NCBI GenBank assembly: GCA_965219875.1
Contig: CBDCOW010000005.1
Span: forward strand, 1 to 64,000
DNA length: 64,000 nucleotides
Source: DAOUKH01 sp965219875
GTDB taxonomy: Bacteria > Chloroflexota > Dehalococcoidia > SHYB01
Direction of reading: 5' to 3'
The notes under the pieces were generated by a model, which saw only the letters and a program-made list of their open reading frames with translations, was not told the DNA's origin and ran no database searches. Shown piece after piece: positions 18,295 through 25,389 of the stretch. The stretch's first letter is position 1, and each line of letters begins with the position of its first letter. The translations under genes were made by a program, and so were the position numbers.

Positions 18295-19722
18295 ATGACC
18301 CAGACCGCCGAACTCCGTCAGATCGACGCACAGAAGCGCTTCTACAACTTCCGCGGCCAGATGCCCGCGCTCACCTTCGAACCTGAAGCCGCCGCGCTCC
18401 CCCCCGACGACGGCAAGCCCAAGCTGATCACCGACACCACCCTCCGCGACGGCGCGCAGGACCCCAACTTCGCCCTCTTTCCCAACGAAGCACGCCTTCG
18501 CTACTTCGACCTGTTGCACGACCTCGATAACGGCACGGGCCGCATCGAGCAGGTCGAAGTCTTCATCTATCAAAAACGCGATATTTGGTGTTTAGAAAAG
18601 CTCCTCGAACGGGGTTACGACTTCCCCCAGGTCACCACGTGGACGCGGGCCACGCCGAAGGATATCAAGCTCCTCACCGAGGTCTCCGGCGGCAGAGTCA
18701 AGGAGACGGGGATGCTCGCCTCGGCCTCCGACCACCACATCTTCGACAAGCTCGGCTACCGGAGCAAAGAAGAGGCTGCCGACAAATACCTCCAGCCGAT
18801 CATGGCGGCGATGGAGGCCGGCATTACGCCACGGGTCCACCTGGAAGACTCCACCAAGGCCGATATCCACGGCTTCGTCATCCCGTTCATCCAGCGCGTC
18901 CTGAAAGAGACCGAGGGGAAGGCGAAGATCCGCATCTGCGACACGCTCGGCATCGGGTTCCCCGACCCCCACGCCTCGCTTCCCATGGGCGTGCCGCGGC
19001 TCATCTCGACCATCCGGGCGGAGACCGGCGCCGAGCTCGAATGGCACGGCCACAACGACTTCGGTTTCGCCACCGCTAACAGCGTGCTCGCCTGGCGCTA
19101 CGGCGCGCGGCGGGTCAACGTCGCGTTCGGCGGCCTCGGCGAGCGCACCGGCAACACCACCCTCGAACAGGTGACCGCCGACTACATCCGGCTCTACGGC
19201 GACCCCGGCTTCCGCCTCTCCGCGCTGCGTGAGATGTCGACACTGATTCAGGACGAGATCGGCGGAGTCAACATAAAGTCGCCCATCATCGGCGACGCGA
19301 TCTTCAGCACGCAGGCCGGCATTCACCAGGCGGGCGTGGCGCGCCAGGGAAAAGCCGAGGGCGGCGACATCTACCTGCCCTTCGATCCCAAACTTCTCGG
19401 TGGCGACCGGGTGGAGTTGCACCGGGTTGGCTCGCTTTCCGGCGCCGAGGGCATCGTCGCGATCCTCAACGCGAAGCACGTGGAGAAGACCGGCGAGGCC
19501 GACAAGTACACCAAGGCCACCCGCGTGGTCAAGTACATCTACGACAAGATTCAAGAGGCGTACGACGGCGAGTGGGACGAAGCGTCTGGGAGCTACCGCA
19601 ACGCCCGCGAGACGTTCTTCAACGGCGACGAGCTCTACGCCCTGGCGCTGGAGTACGAGTCGCTGCGCGCCAAGCGGTCCGAGCAGGCCAAGACGGAGGC
19701 GCCCGCCTCGGCCGCGGGGTAG
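18295..19722 (+). CDS. DRE-TIM Claisen condensing enzyme, possibly Re-citrate synthase
   Basis: A 475-residue member of the HMGL-like DRE-TIM metallolyase family (isopropylmalate, homocitrate and Re-citrate synthases). The signature TDTTLRDGAQDP begins near residue 42, and the metal-site EWHGHNDFGFATAN follows near 246. Features such as EQVEVFIYQKRDIWCLEKLL, KETGMLASASDHHIF and THLEDST-like HLEDSTKADIHGFVIPF recall Re-citrate synthase of anaerobes more than LeuA. A LeuA-type regulatory domain is absent, but there is a C-terminal extension of about 130 residues. The next gene begins 16 bases downstream, so the two probably form an operon. The family is sure; the condensation product is not. 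Confidence 0.85.
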   Translation: MTQTAELRQIDAQKRFYNFRGQMPALTFEPEAAALPPDDGKPKLITDTTLRDGAQDPNFALFPNEARLRYFDLLHDLDNGTGRIEQVEVFIYQKRDIWCLEKLLERGYDFPQVTTWTRATPKDIKLLTEVSGGRVKETGMLASASDHHIFDKLGYRSKEEAADKYLQPIMAAMEAGITPRVHLEDSTKADIHGFVIPFIQRVLKETEGKAKIRICDTLGIGFPDPHASLPMGVPRLISTIRAETGAELEWHGHNDFGFATANSVLAWRYGARRVNVAFGGLGERTGNTTLEQVTADYIRLYGDPGFRLSALREMSTLIQDEIGGVNIKSPIIGDAIFSTQAGIHQAGVARQGKAEGGDIYLPFDPKLLGGDRVELHRVGSLSGAEGIVAILNAKHVEKTGEADKYTKATRVVKYIYDKIQEAYDGEWDEASGSYRNARETFFNGDELYALALEYESLRAKRSEQAKTEAPASAAG

Positions 19723-19738
19723 CGCGCGACGCCCCGCC

Positions 19739-20749
19739 GTGTCCACCGGACGCATTGAGGCCGACGACGCCTGGGCCGCTATCGAGCGCTTCTTCGATGA
19801 CGGCCTGACCGACGGCCTGCCCGTCGTCCCGCCGCGCTCCGACCTTGTCGAGGCCGCCCTCGACGCCGCGGGCCTAGCCGCGGGCGACACCGTCGGCGTG
19901 ATCGATCCGCGCCTCCTGACCATCACCGCAGGACAGGTGGCGGTGAACGCCGTCATGGCAGGGTGCCGCCCCGAGTATCTCCCCGTCGTGGTGGCCGCCG
20001 TCGAGGGCATGTGCCGGGGCCGCTTCAATATTCACGGGGCTTCGGTGAGCACCGGTGGTTCGGCACAGCTGCTCATCGTCAACGGCCCGATCCGGCACAG
20101 GCTCGGACTCAACAGCGGCCCGAACCTGTTCGGCCCCGGCTTTCGCCCCAACGCCACCATCGGACGGGCTATTCGGCTCATTCACATCAACGTCTTGGGC
20201 AACCGTCCCGGCGAAGTCGATATGAGCTGCCTCGGACACCCCGGCAAGTTCTCGTTCTGCATCGCCGAAAACGAGGAGCTTTCGCCGTGGGCGCCGCTGC
20301 ACGTCGAGCAGGGGTTCTCGAAGGACGAGAGCGCCGTGACCGTCATCAACGTCCTCAGCCCGCACCAGGTGCATTCCCTTACCAACAAGCCCCTGGAGGT
20401 GGTCCAGACCCGCATCGCCGAGGCCATCGCCGACTGCGGCCACGGCTTCGGAAACTTCGTCGTCGTCCTCGGACCCGAGCACGTGGCGCAGCTCGAAGGC
20501 GCGGGCTGGACGAAGCACCGGGTGAAAGAGTTCCTCCACGAGAAGGCCCGCCGCCCCGCCGAGTACTACCGCCGTGTGGGCCAGCTTGACGGCGACGCAG
20601 ATGGTCCAGTGGCCGCGTTGACGGGAACGGAGGCGGCGCGCATCGTCGTCGGAGGCGGCATGGCGGGCGCATTCAGCGCGGTGATCCCCACCTGGGGCTT
20701 CGGCGTCGCCAGCGAGCCCCAGACCGTCGCGATCCGCGGCGCGGCCTAG
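19739..20749 (+). CDS. Conserved protein, paralogue of the UGSC-linked protein
   Basis: A 336-residue protein starting at GTG 19739 (VSTGRIEADDAW). It is homologous over its length to the 362-residue product at 6903-7991: shared blocks are DGLPVVPPRSD, NAVMAGCRPEYLPVVVAAVE, RFNIHG, PNATIGRAIRL and GHPGKFSFCIAE with a conserved Cys. Unlike its paralogue it is not beside a selenoprotein gene; it follows the DRE-TIM enzyme by 16 bases. The function is unknown. The shared Cys residues hint at thiol chemistry or metal binding (inference). Confidence 0.75.
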   Translation: MSTGRIEADDAWAAIERFFDDGLTDGLPVVPPRSDLVEAALDAAGLAAGDTVGVIDPRLLTITAGQVAVNAVMAGCRPEYLPVVVAAVEGMCRGRFNIHGASVSTGGSAQLLIVNGPIRHRLGLNSGPNLFGPGFRPNATIGRAIRLIHINVLGNRPGEVDMSCLGHPGKFSFCIAENEELSPWAPLHVEQGFSKDESAVTVINVLSPHQVHSLTNKPLEVVQTRIAEAIADCGHGFGNFVVVLGPEHVAQLEGAGWTKHRVKEFLHEKARRPAEYYRRVGQLDGDADGPVAALTGTEAARIVVGGGMAGAFSAVIPTWGFGVASEPQTVAIRGAA

Positions 20750-20772
20750 CAGGGCCACCCCTGCTAGAATGC

Positions 20773-20788
20773 GGCATGACCATGCCGC
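20773..20788. other. attL of the defence island (16-bp repeat)
   Basis: GGCATGACCATGCCGC occurs here and again at 45177-45192, bracketing the integrase and all defence genes. The core GGCATG-AC-CATGCC is a perfect dyad, as expected for a tyrosine-recombinase site. The copy lies 157 bases before the integrase gene. Confidence 0.75.
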
Positions 20789-20944
20789 CCCAATCCTAGC
20801 GTTTCGTATCTTCCCGTAACGTCTCACGCCGCCTCTTTACACTCCTGTTGATTGCGCCACGTTGCCTTGCGACGGGAATCTATGGGAACGCTTGCGCCTG
20901 TGTGAGAATGTGGGTAAAATTTGTGGTGAGGGGGGCAGCATGAC

Positions 20945-22072
20945 ATGTTGACATACCAGCGCGCGAACGCCATCACGGAGCCTGGGCGATACCGAGACGA
21001 CCTTGGCCTCTATCTCAATGTCGCCAAGGGCGGCTCCAAGTCCTGGATACTCCGGATAGTGGTCGGCGGGCGTCGGCGCGATGTGGGGTTGGGGTCTTTC
21101 CCACGCGTCAGCGTCGCCGACGCCCGCAAGGCCGCAGCGGCCTACCGCGGCGCGGTATCCGCGGGGGTCGATCCTGCTGCGGAGAGGCGCGCCCCGGCGG
21201 TCCCTACGTTCGCGGAGGCCGCCGACGCGGTCTACGACCTGAACGCTCCCACGTGGGTGCCGCACCATGCGAAGATTTGGAGGCAGTCCTTAGACCGGCA
21301 CGCCCTCCCGCGCCTTGGCGCGCTCCGCGTTGACCGCATCACGCGAGCCGACGTGCTGGCCGCGCTGCAGCCGCTTTGGGCCTCCGCGCCCAATCAGGCC
21401 CGCCGCGTGCGGCAGCGCATCAGGGCCGTGCTGCGATGGTCTCAGGCGTATGAGTTCGTCGAGCACAACGTCGCCGGTGACGCTATCGATGGGGCGCTGC
21501 CCCGCGCCAGGCCACCCGTCCGGCATCACGCCGCCCTTGCCTATGAGGACGCGCCGGACGCATGGCAACGCATCGAGCCTATAGGCGCCGCCGGCCTCTG
21601 CCTTCGTTTCCTGATACTGACTGCCACGCGGAGCGGTGAAGCGCGGGGCGCGCGATGGTCCGAGGTGGACCTGGACGCCTGCCTGTGGGTGATACCGCCG
21701 TCGAGAATGAAGGCGCGGGCCGAGCATCGCGTTCCGCTGTCGCCTCCGGCTGTGGCCGTCCTAGAGCAAGCGCGGGCGCTTGACGACGGCTCTGGCCTTG
21801 TCTTCCCGTCTCCCTATCGCCACGGGCGGGAGATTGACCCGGAGACGCTACGCCGAACGTTGAGGGCCGCCGGTCTTGCTTGCTCCGTTCACGGCTGGAG
21901 ATCGACGGTCCGCGATTGGGCGGCGGAGAATACCGGGGCATCGTGGGCGGCGATGGAAGCGAGCCTGGCGCACGCGACGGGCGGCCTTGTCGAGCGGGCC
22001 TACGCTCGCTCGGACCTTCTGGCCCAACGGCGGGCGCTCATGGATCAGTGGGCCGAGTACGTGATCGGCTGA
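20945..22072 (+). CDS. P4-type tyrosine integrase
   Basis: A 375-residue site-specific recombinase. The N-terminus has the DUF4102-like arm-binding domain (RYRDDLGLYLNVAKGGSKSW), a SAM-like core-binding domain follows (residues about 85-185), and the catalytic domain shows TATRSGEARG (Arg), HGWRSTVRDW (His, Arg), LAHATGG (His) and the nucleophile Tyr in VERAYARSD. All catalytic residues are present, so the enzyme may be active. It is the first gene inside the left attachment repeat and reads into the island. ATG at 20945 follows GGGGGGCAGCATGAC; the spacing is acceptable. Confidence 0.93.
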   Translation: MLTYQRANAITEPGRYRDDLGLYLNVAKGGSKSWILRIVVGGRRRDVGLGSFPRVSVADARKAAAAYRGAVSAGVDPAAERRAPAVPTFAEAADAVYDLNAPTWVPHHAKIWRQSLDRHALPRLGALRVDRITRADVLAALQPLWASAPNQARRVRQRIRAVLRWSQAYEFVEHNVAGDAIDGALPRARPPVRHHAALAYEDAPDAWQRIEPIGAAGLCLRFLILTATRSGEARGARWSEVDLDACLWVIPPSRMKARAEHRVPLSPPAVAVLEQARALDDGSGLVFPSPYRHGREIDPETLRRTLRAAGLACSVHGWRSTVRDWAAENTGASWAAMEASLAHATGGLVERAYARSDLLAQRRALMDQWAEYVIG

Positions 22073-22291
22073 GGCCCCCCACTGGGCGACAAGGGCCGAC
22101 AGTACGGCGTTTCGCCGGCTTTGCATCGCAACCGATGATTGCCCTTGAAGACGGAGGGCTGCCCCAAAAGGGTTGCGCTGCCTCGGAAGGGGCCAATGGA
22201 AATCAACCTTGGATACGTGGCACTAGGGGTCAGCGTTGGGCTGGCCTGGAGCTTTTGGCTTGGGGTGCCTGCCTTGGGATGTTATGGCAGG

Positions 22292-22480
22292 CTACCGTTG
22301 GCGGTTCGCCCAGCCGAGGGCGGCGGTAGCGATAAAGGCTACGGCGACGAGGACGATCCCGATGGCGATGTTCTCGACGCCATCATTCCCCATCGGCGTA
22401 GCGAGTTGGGTGCTTCCGCCGATGACGAAACCAATACCAGTTAGCCACAGCACGATCACGGCCCCAACAAGAACGGGCAT
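22292..22480 (-). CDS. Small two-helix membrane protein
   Basis: A 62-residue protein with two hydrophobic segments (VLVGAVIVLWLTGIGFVIGG and IAIGIVLVAVAFIATAALGW) joined by a short polar loop and ending NRQR. The ATG at 22480 is preceded by GGAAAGGTGATG, a usable ribosome site; the frame is open further upstream (22534) with a basic head. Its role is unknown; small membrane proteins are common in islands. It could be a chance frame, but the hydrophobic pattern and ribosome site speak for a gene. Confidence 0.5.
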   Translation of the reverse strand: MPVLVGAVIVLWLTGIGFVIGGSTQLATPMGNDGVENIAIGIVLVAVAFIATAALGWANRQR

Positions 22481-22536
22481 ACGGTCATCACCTTTCCGGC
22501 CTTGACGCCTCTCGCGTCGGCCTACGAAGAGCACCC

Positions 22537-22758
22537 CACGACAACATCTGCGTGCTGATCCAGTCGTTCTACGAGCTGGGCATCGACCCCGTGATCGACG
22601 ACCAACCGCCCGCCGTCGCCGAATTGACCTAAGACACCGCTTGTCTCAAAAGTCGCCCACTTGTCCCAAAAGTAGCTGCCGGGATGCTCATCGAGAGCAC
22701 GGCGCGCAACTTCGACGTGCAAGAGGTCTCGGCGGACAAAGCCTACCTGAGCACGATG
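22537..22758 (+). pseudogene. Scraps of DDE transposase genes
   Basis: Bases 22537-22632 encode HDNICVLIQSFYELGIDP and end in TAA, like the C-terminal end of an IS4/IS5-type transposase. Bases 22684-22758 encode TARNFDVQEVSADKAYLS, like the catalytic core (ADKAYLS) of such an enzyme. The C-terminal piece precedes the core piece, so they come from different copies or from a rearranged one. No complete element or inverted repeats are left. Confidence 0.6.
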
Positions 22759-23012
22759 CCTGAGCCTCAAGGCGTAGTGCGAAGCGCTTTTGAACTGTTC
22801 AACGGCCGCAGGCAGATTTGCGGACCGCAGTCATCGCAGAGTAGCGCCATGGGACTATATCCTGCCGCCGCTGGCGGCCCATGCTTTAGCCAGATACTAC
22901 TTGCCAGGCGCTTCCCTCACGGCGGCGCTTTCGACATCAGGTGTCCAATCCTGAACGGTACGGGCCTCGGGCCAGTGGTCGGTGGCGACGCCAGGTGGGG
23001 AACCTCATTGCT

Positions 23013-23303
23013 TTAGGCAGACGCCTCAACAAGCGGTTCGATGGCGCTGACGTTGGTCTTGGTGCGGGCGACGTTCAGATCGTACATCCGCTGGAGGTTC
23101 AGCCAATAGTCAGGAGTCATGCCCAGGGCCTGCCCAATCCGAAGCGCGGTGTCCGCCGTGATGGATCTGCGGCAGTGGACGATATCGTGGATGCGTATTT
23201 GGGGCACGTCGATCGTCTTCGCCAGACGGTATTGGGTGATACCCAGTTCTTGCAACGTCTCAGCCAGATGCTCTCCTGGGTGGATCGGTTTTGCGGCGGT
23301 CAT
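23013..23303 (-). CDS. higA: HigA-family antitoxin (XRE helix-turn-helix)
   Basis: A 96-residue HigA-type protein: IHPGEHLAETLQELGITQYR, the helix-turn-helix LAKTIDVPQIRIHDIVHCRR, and the diagnostic TADTALRIGQALGMTPDYWL end followed by NLQRMYDLNVAR. HigA normally neutralises a RelE-fold toxin (HigB) encoded directly upstream. Here the upstream gene is a helicase with a RelE-like N-terminal domain (23314-25389), ten bases away, and no separate higB is present. HigA may bind that domain and may repress the operon; this is inferred from position. Confidence 0.88.
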   Translation of the reverse strand: MTAAKPIHPGEHLAETLQELGITQYRLAKTIDVPQIRIHDIVHCRRSITADTALRIGQALGMTPDYWLNLQRMYDLNVARTKTNVSAIEPLVEASA

Positions 23304-23313
23304 GGGCTTCCTC

Positions 23314-25389
23314 TCACTTAGACGCGAAGTCGTCTAGGAACTCGGACGCCGGCTCTACGCCGGTTACGAGGAGGTAGTCTCGCGCGCGGGTGCAGGCGAC
23401 ATAGAGGAGATGCCGCTCGGTGTTGTAGACATCCTCCAAGTCGGAATCATCAGTGACGGACTCGATCCTTTCCTGAAGCGGTATGACCTCGTCGTCGCAG
23501 GCCATAACAACCACGGCCCGGAACTCCAACCCCTTCGCCAAGTGCATGGTGCTTACCGAGACACTCCCTTCGGTGGTTTGGACCTGATCGTCCAAGACGG
23601 TGGAATGTAGTCCGGCGGCCTCAATCGCCGTCGTGGCTCGGCTAACCTGGCCAATAGACCTGACGAAGACGCTAATCTCGTGAGGCTCCAGGCCCTTTCC
23701 CATCAACTCGGTTAGCCAGGTGGCAACGGCCTTGGACTCATCGTCCTCGGAGTCGGAAACAGCTATGGAAGGCTCGGCACCGTTGAATACCGATATCGTG
23801 CCTGACCGCTCTTCCGTGTTCCCATCGGCATCGGAAAGCTTAGGCCCCAGTAAGCGATCGGATCGCATTCTGATTTGGTGCGAGGTCCGGTAGTTGATCT
23901 TCAACGTCCGTGAGCGTCCCCTAATCTCCACACCGAGCCCTTGCCACGAGAATGGTTGCTGGAAGATGCGCTGCCCTAGATCCCCGGCGAAGAACAGACC
24001 ATCGGGCCGCTCAGTTCCCAGAGCTGCGAGAAAGCGAAGCTGGGCGACGCCGATGTCCTGCGCCTCGTCCACGACGTTGAATTCGAACGGGGAGGGCTGA
24101 GTCTTGCCGAACATGGAGGTAAGCTGACTAAACATCTCTGCGCGCGTGATGAGGTTTCGGTCTCTAAGTCCTGAGCGCACCTGTTCGAAGATCGACCAAA
24201 GCACTTGGCGGTGGCTCTCGGGCAGGCGCCGGCGACGGCCCAGGCGCGGAACATCACGGTAGGCTTCCCAGGTATCCAGCTGCCATGCATCGACTACCTG
24301 GTTCCACTCGGTCAGCATGAAGCTCGGCGAGAACCTGGTCTCCTTGACCGTACGCGCCGCCACCTCGATCAACGGAACAATCCGCGCTTCCGAAGCGAAC
24401 GATGGTTCGCCGATGTTCAGGCGGTATAACCGTTCCCCTAGTGCGTCGATGGAGTAGACCTCCACCCGCTCTCCGATCCGGGGCTCCGAACTGATGAGAA
24501 TGCGCAGCCGGTCGCGAAGGGCGTTGGCAAGGGTCTCCGAGAATGTCGTCAGCAGCACCCTTGCGTTGGGATTCGTGCGGGCCAGATGCACGGCGCGGTG
24601 GAGCGCGACGATGGTCTTCCCTGTCCCCGCCGAGCCTGAGACTCTGGCAGGGCCGGCGTAGTCCCGCTCGACGATGCCACGTTGGGCCGGATGGAGGAAG
24701 ACGGCCCACTTGTCCCACGGGTAGTCCAGGGCGCGCTCCAACTCTTCCCAATCACGCATGATTCGGAAGCGGCGCTGCGCGTCCGGGTGATTGAACGGGT
24801 CGATGCCCACAACCAGGCCGGGGACCGGCGGCGTCCCACCGGTAGCCAGTTCCAGCAGCGCCTCGGCAGCCTCGCTCGGTAGATGGCCGGCGAGATCAAG
24901 GACCCTGTCTTCATCCGCAGCCCGGATGTCCTGCAACCACTCGAACGGGACTCCATAGGTCAGCAGTTTGTCGTCAGACAAGCCGGCAAAAGGGAGGCGG
25001 CTGGGCGGCGCTTCCCGCTCTATGGGGACATAGACGGGGACGGCGATCTCCTGGACGGTCTCGCGCACCTCGACCAGTTGGGCAGCGCCCGTCTTGGGGT
25101 GTGCCTCTAGCTTGCGTCGCTCGGCCCATCGGTAGGCTTCGTCGTGGTGGTCGACGTAGCAGAGCATGAAGCTGCTTTGGGTTCGGTGGACGACGATCCG
25201 AACGTCGCGGCTGACGCGGACGGACCAGAAGTTGGGGTCTTTGGCTCCGTCGATCCGGTGGAGCTGAAGGCCGGGCTGAGCCGGGTTCATCTGTAGATCG
25301 AAGGCCGTCGTTTTGACGGTCTTCTGCTCATCACCCGTCAGCCTCCCCAGGCTATCGGTGAACGTATCGGCGATGCGGAACTGCATCAC
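23314..25389 (-). CDS. UvrD/Rep-type SF1 helicase with RelE/ParE-like N-terminal domain
   Basis: A 691-residue protein. Residues 1-95 look like a RelE/ParE-fold domain: FRIADTFTDSLGRLTGDEQK, FWSVRVSRDVRIVVHRT and YVDHHDEAYRWAERRK. From about residue 230 it is a superfamily 1 DNA helicase: Walker A SGSAGTGKTIVALHRAVHLA (about 251), FNVVDEAQDIGVAQLRFLAA (motif II), INYRTSHQIR (motif IV) and a C-terminal VSTMHLAKGLEFRAVVVMAC with a YVACTRARDYLLV end. The gene overlaps mod by four bases (ATGA) and is followed by higA. Whether the N-domain is a toxin, a DNA-binding module or a regulator is unknown. Confidence 0.88.
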   Translation of the reverse strand: MMQFRIADTFTDSLGRLTGDEQKTVKTTAFDLQMNPAQPGLQLHRIDGAKDPNFWSVRVSRDVRIVVHRTQSSFMLCYVDHHDEAYRWAERRKLEAHPKTGAAQLVEVRETVQEIAVPVYVPIEREAPPSRLPFAGLSDDKLLTYGVPFEWLQDIRAADEDRVLDLAGHLPSEAAEALLELATGGTPPVPGLVVGIDPFNHPDAQRRFRIMRDWEELERALDYPWDKWAVFLHPAQRGIVERDYAGPARVSGSAGTGKTIVALHRAVHLARTNPNARVLLTTFSETLANALRDRLRILISSEPRIGERVEVYSIDALGERLYRLNIGEPSFASEARIVPLIEVAARTVKETRFSPSFMLTEWNQVVDAWQLDTWEAYRDVPRLGRRRRLPESHRQVLWSIFEQVRSGLRDRNLITRAEMFSQLTSMFGKTQPSPFEFNVVDEAQDIGVAQLRFLAALGTERPDGLFFAGDLGQRIFQQPFSWQGLGVEIRGRSRTLKINYRTSHQIRMRSDRLLGPKLSDADGNTEERSGTISVFNGAEPSIAVSDSEDDESKAVATWLTELMGKGLEPHEISVFVRSIGQVSRATTAIEAAGLHSTVLDDQVQTTEGSVSVSTMHLAKGLEFRAVVVMACDDEVIPLQERIESVTDDSDLEDVYNTERHLLYVACTRARDYLLVTGVEPASEFLDDFASK

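Noticed and set aside
22139..22444. 101-codon plus-strand frame with hydrophobic start
   Set aside because: Overlaps the minus-strand two-helix protein, which has the better ribosome site and hydrophobic pattern; only the first part of the plus frame looks protein-like.
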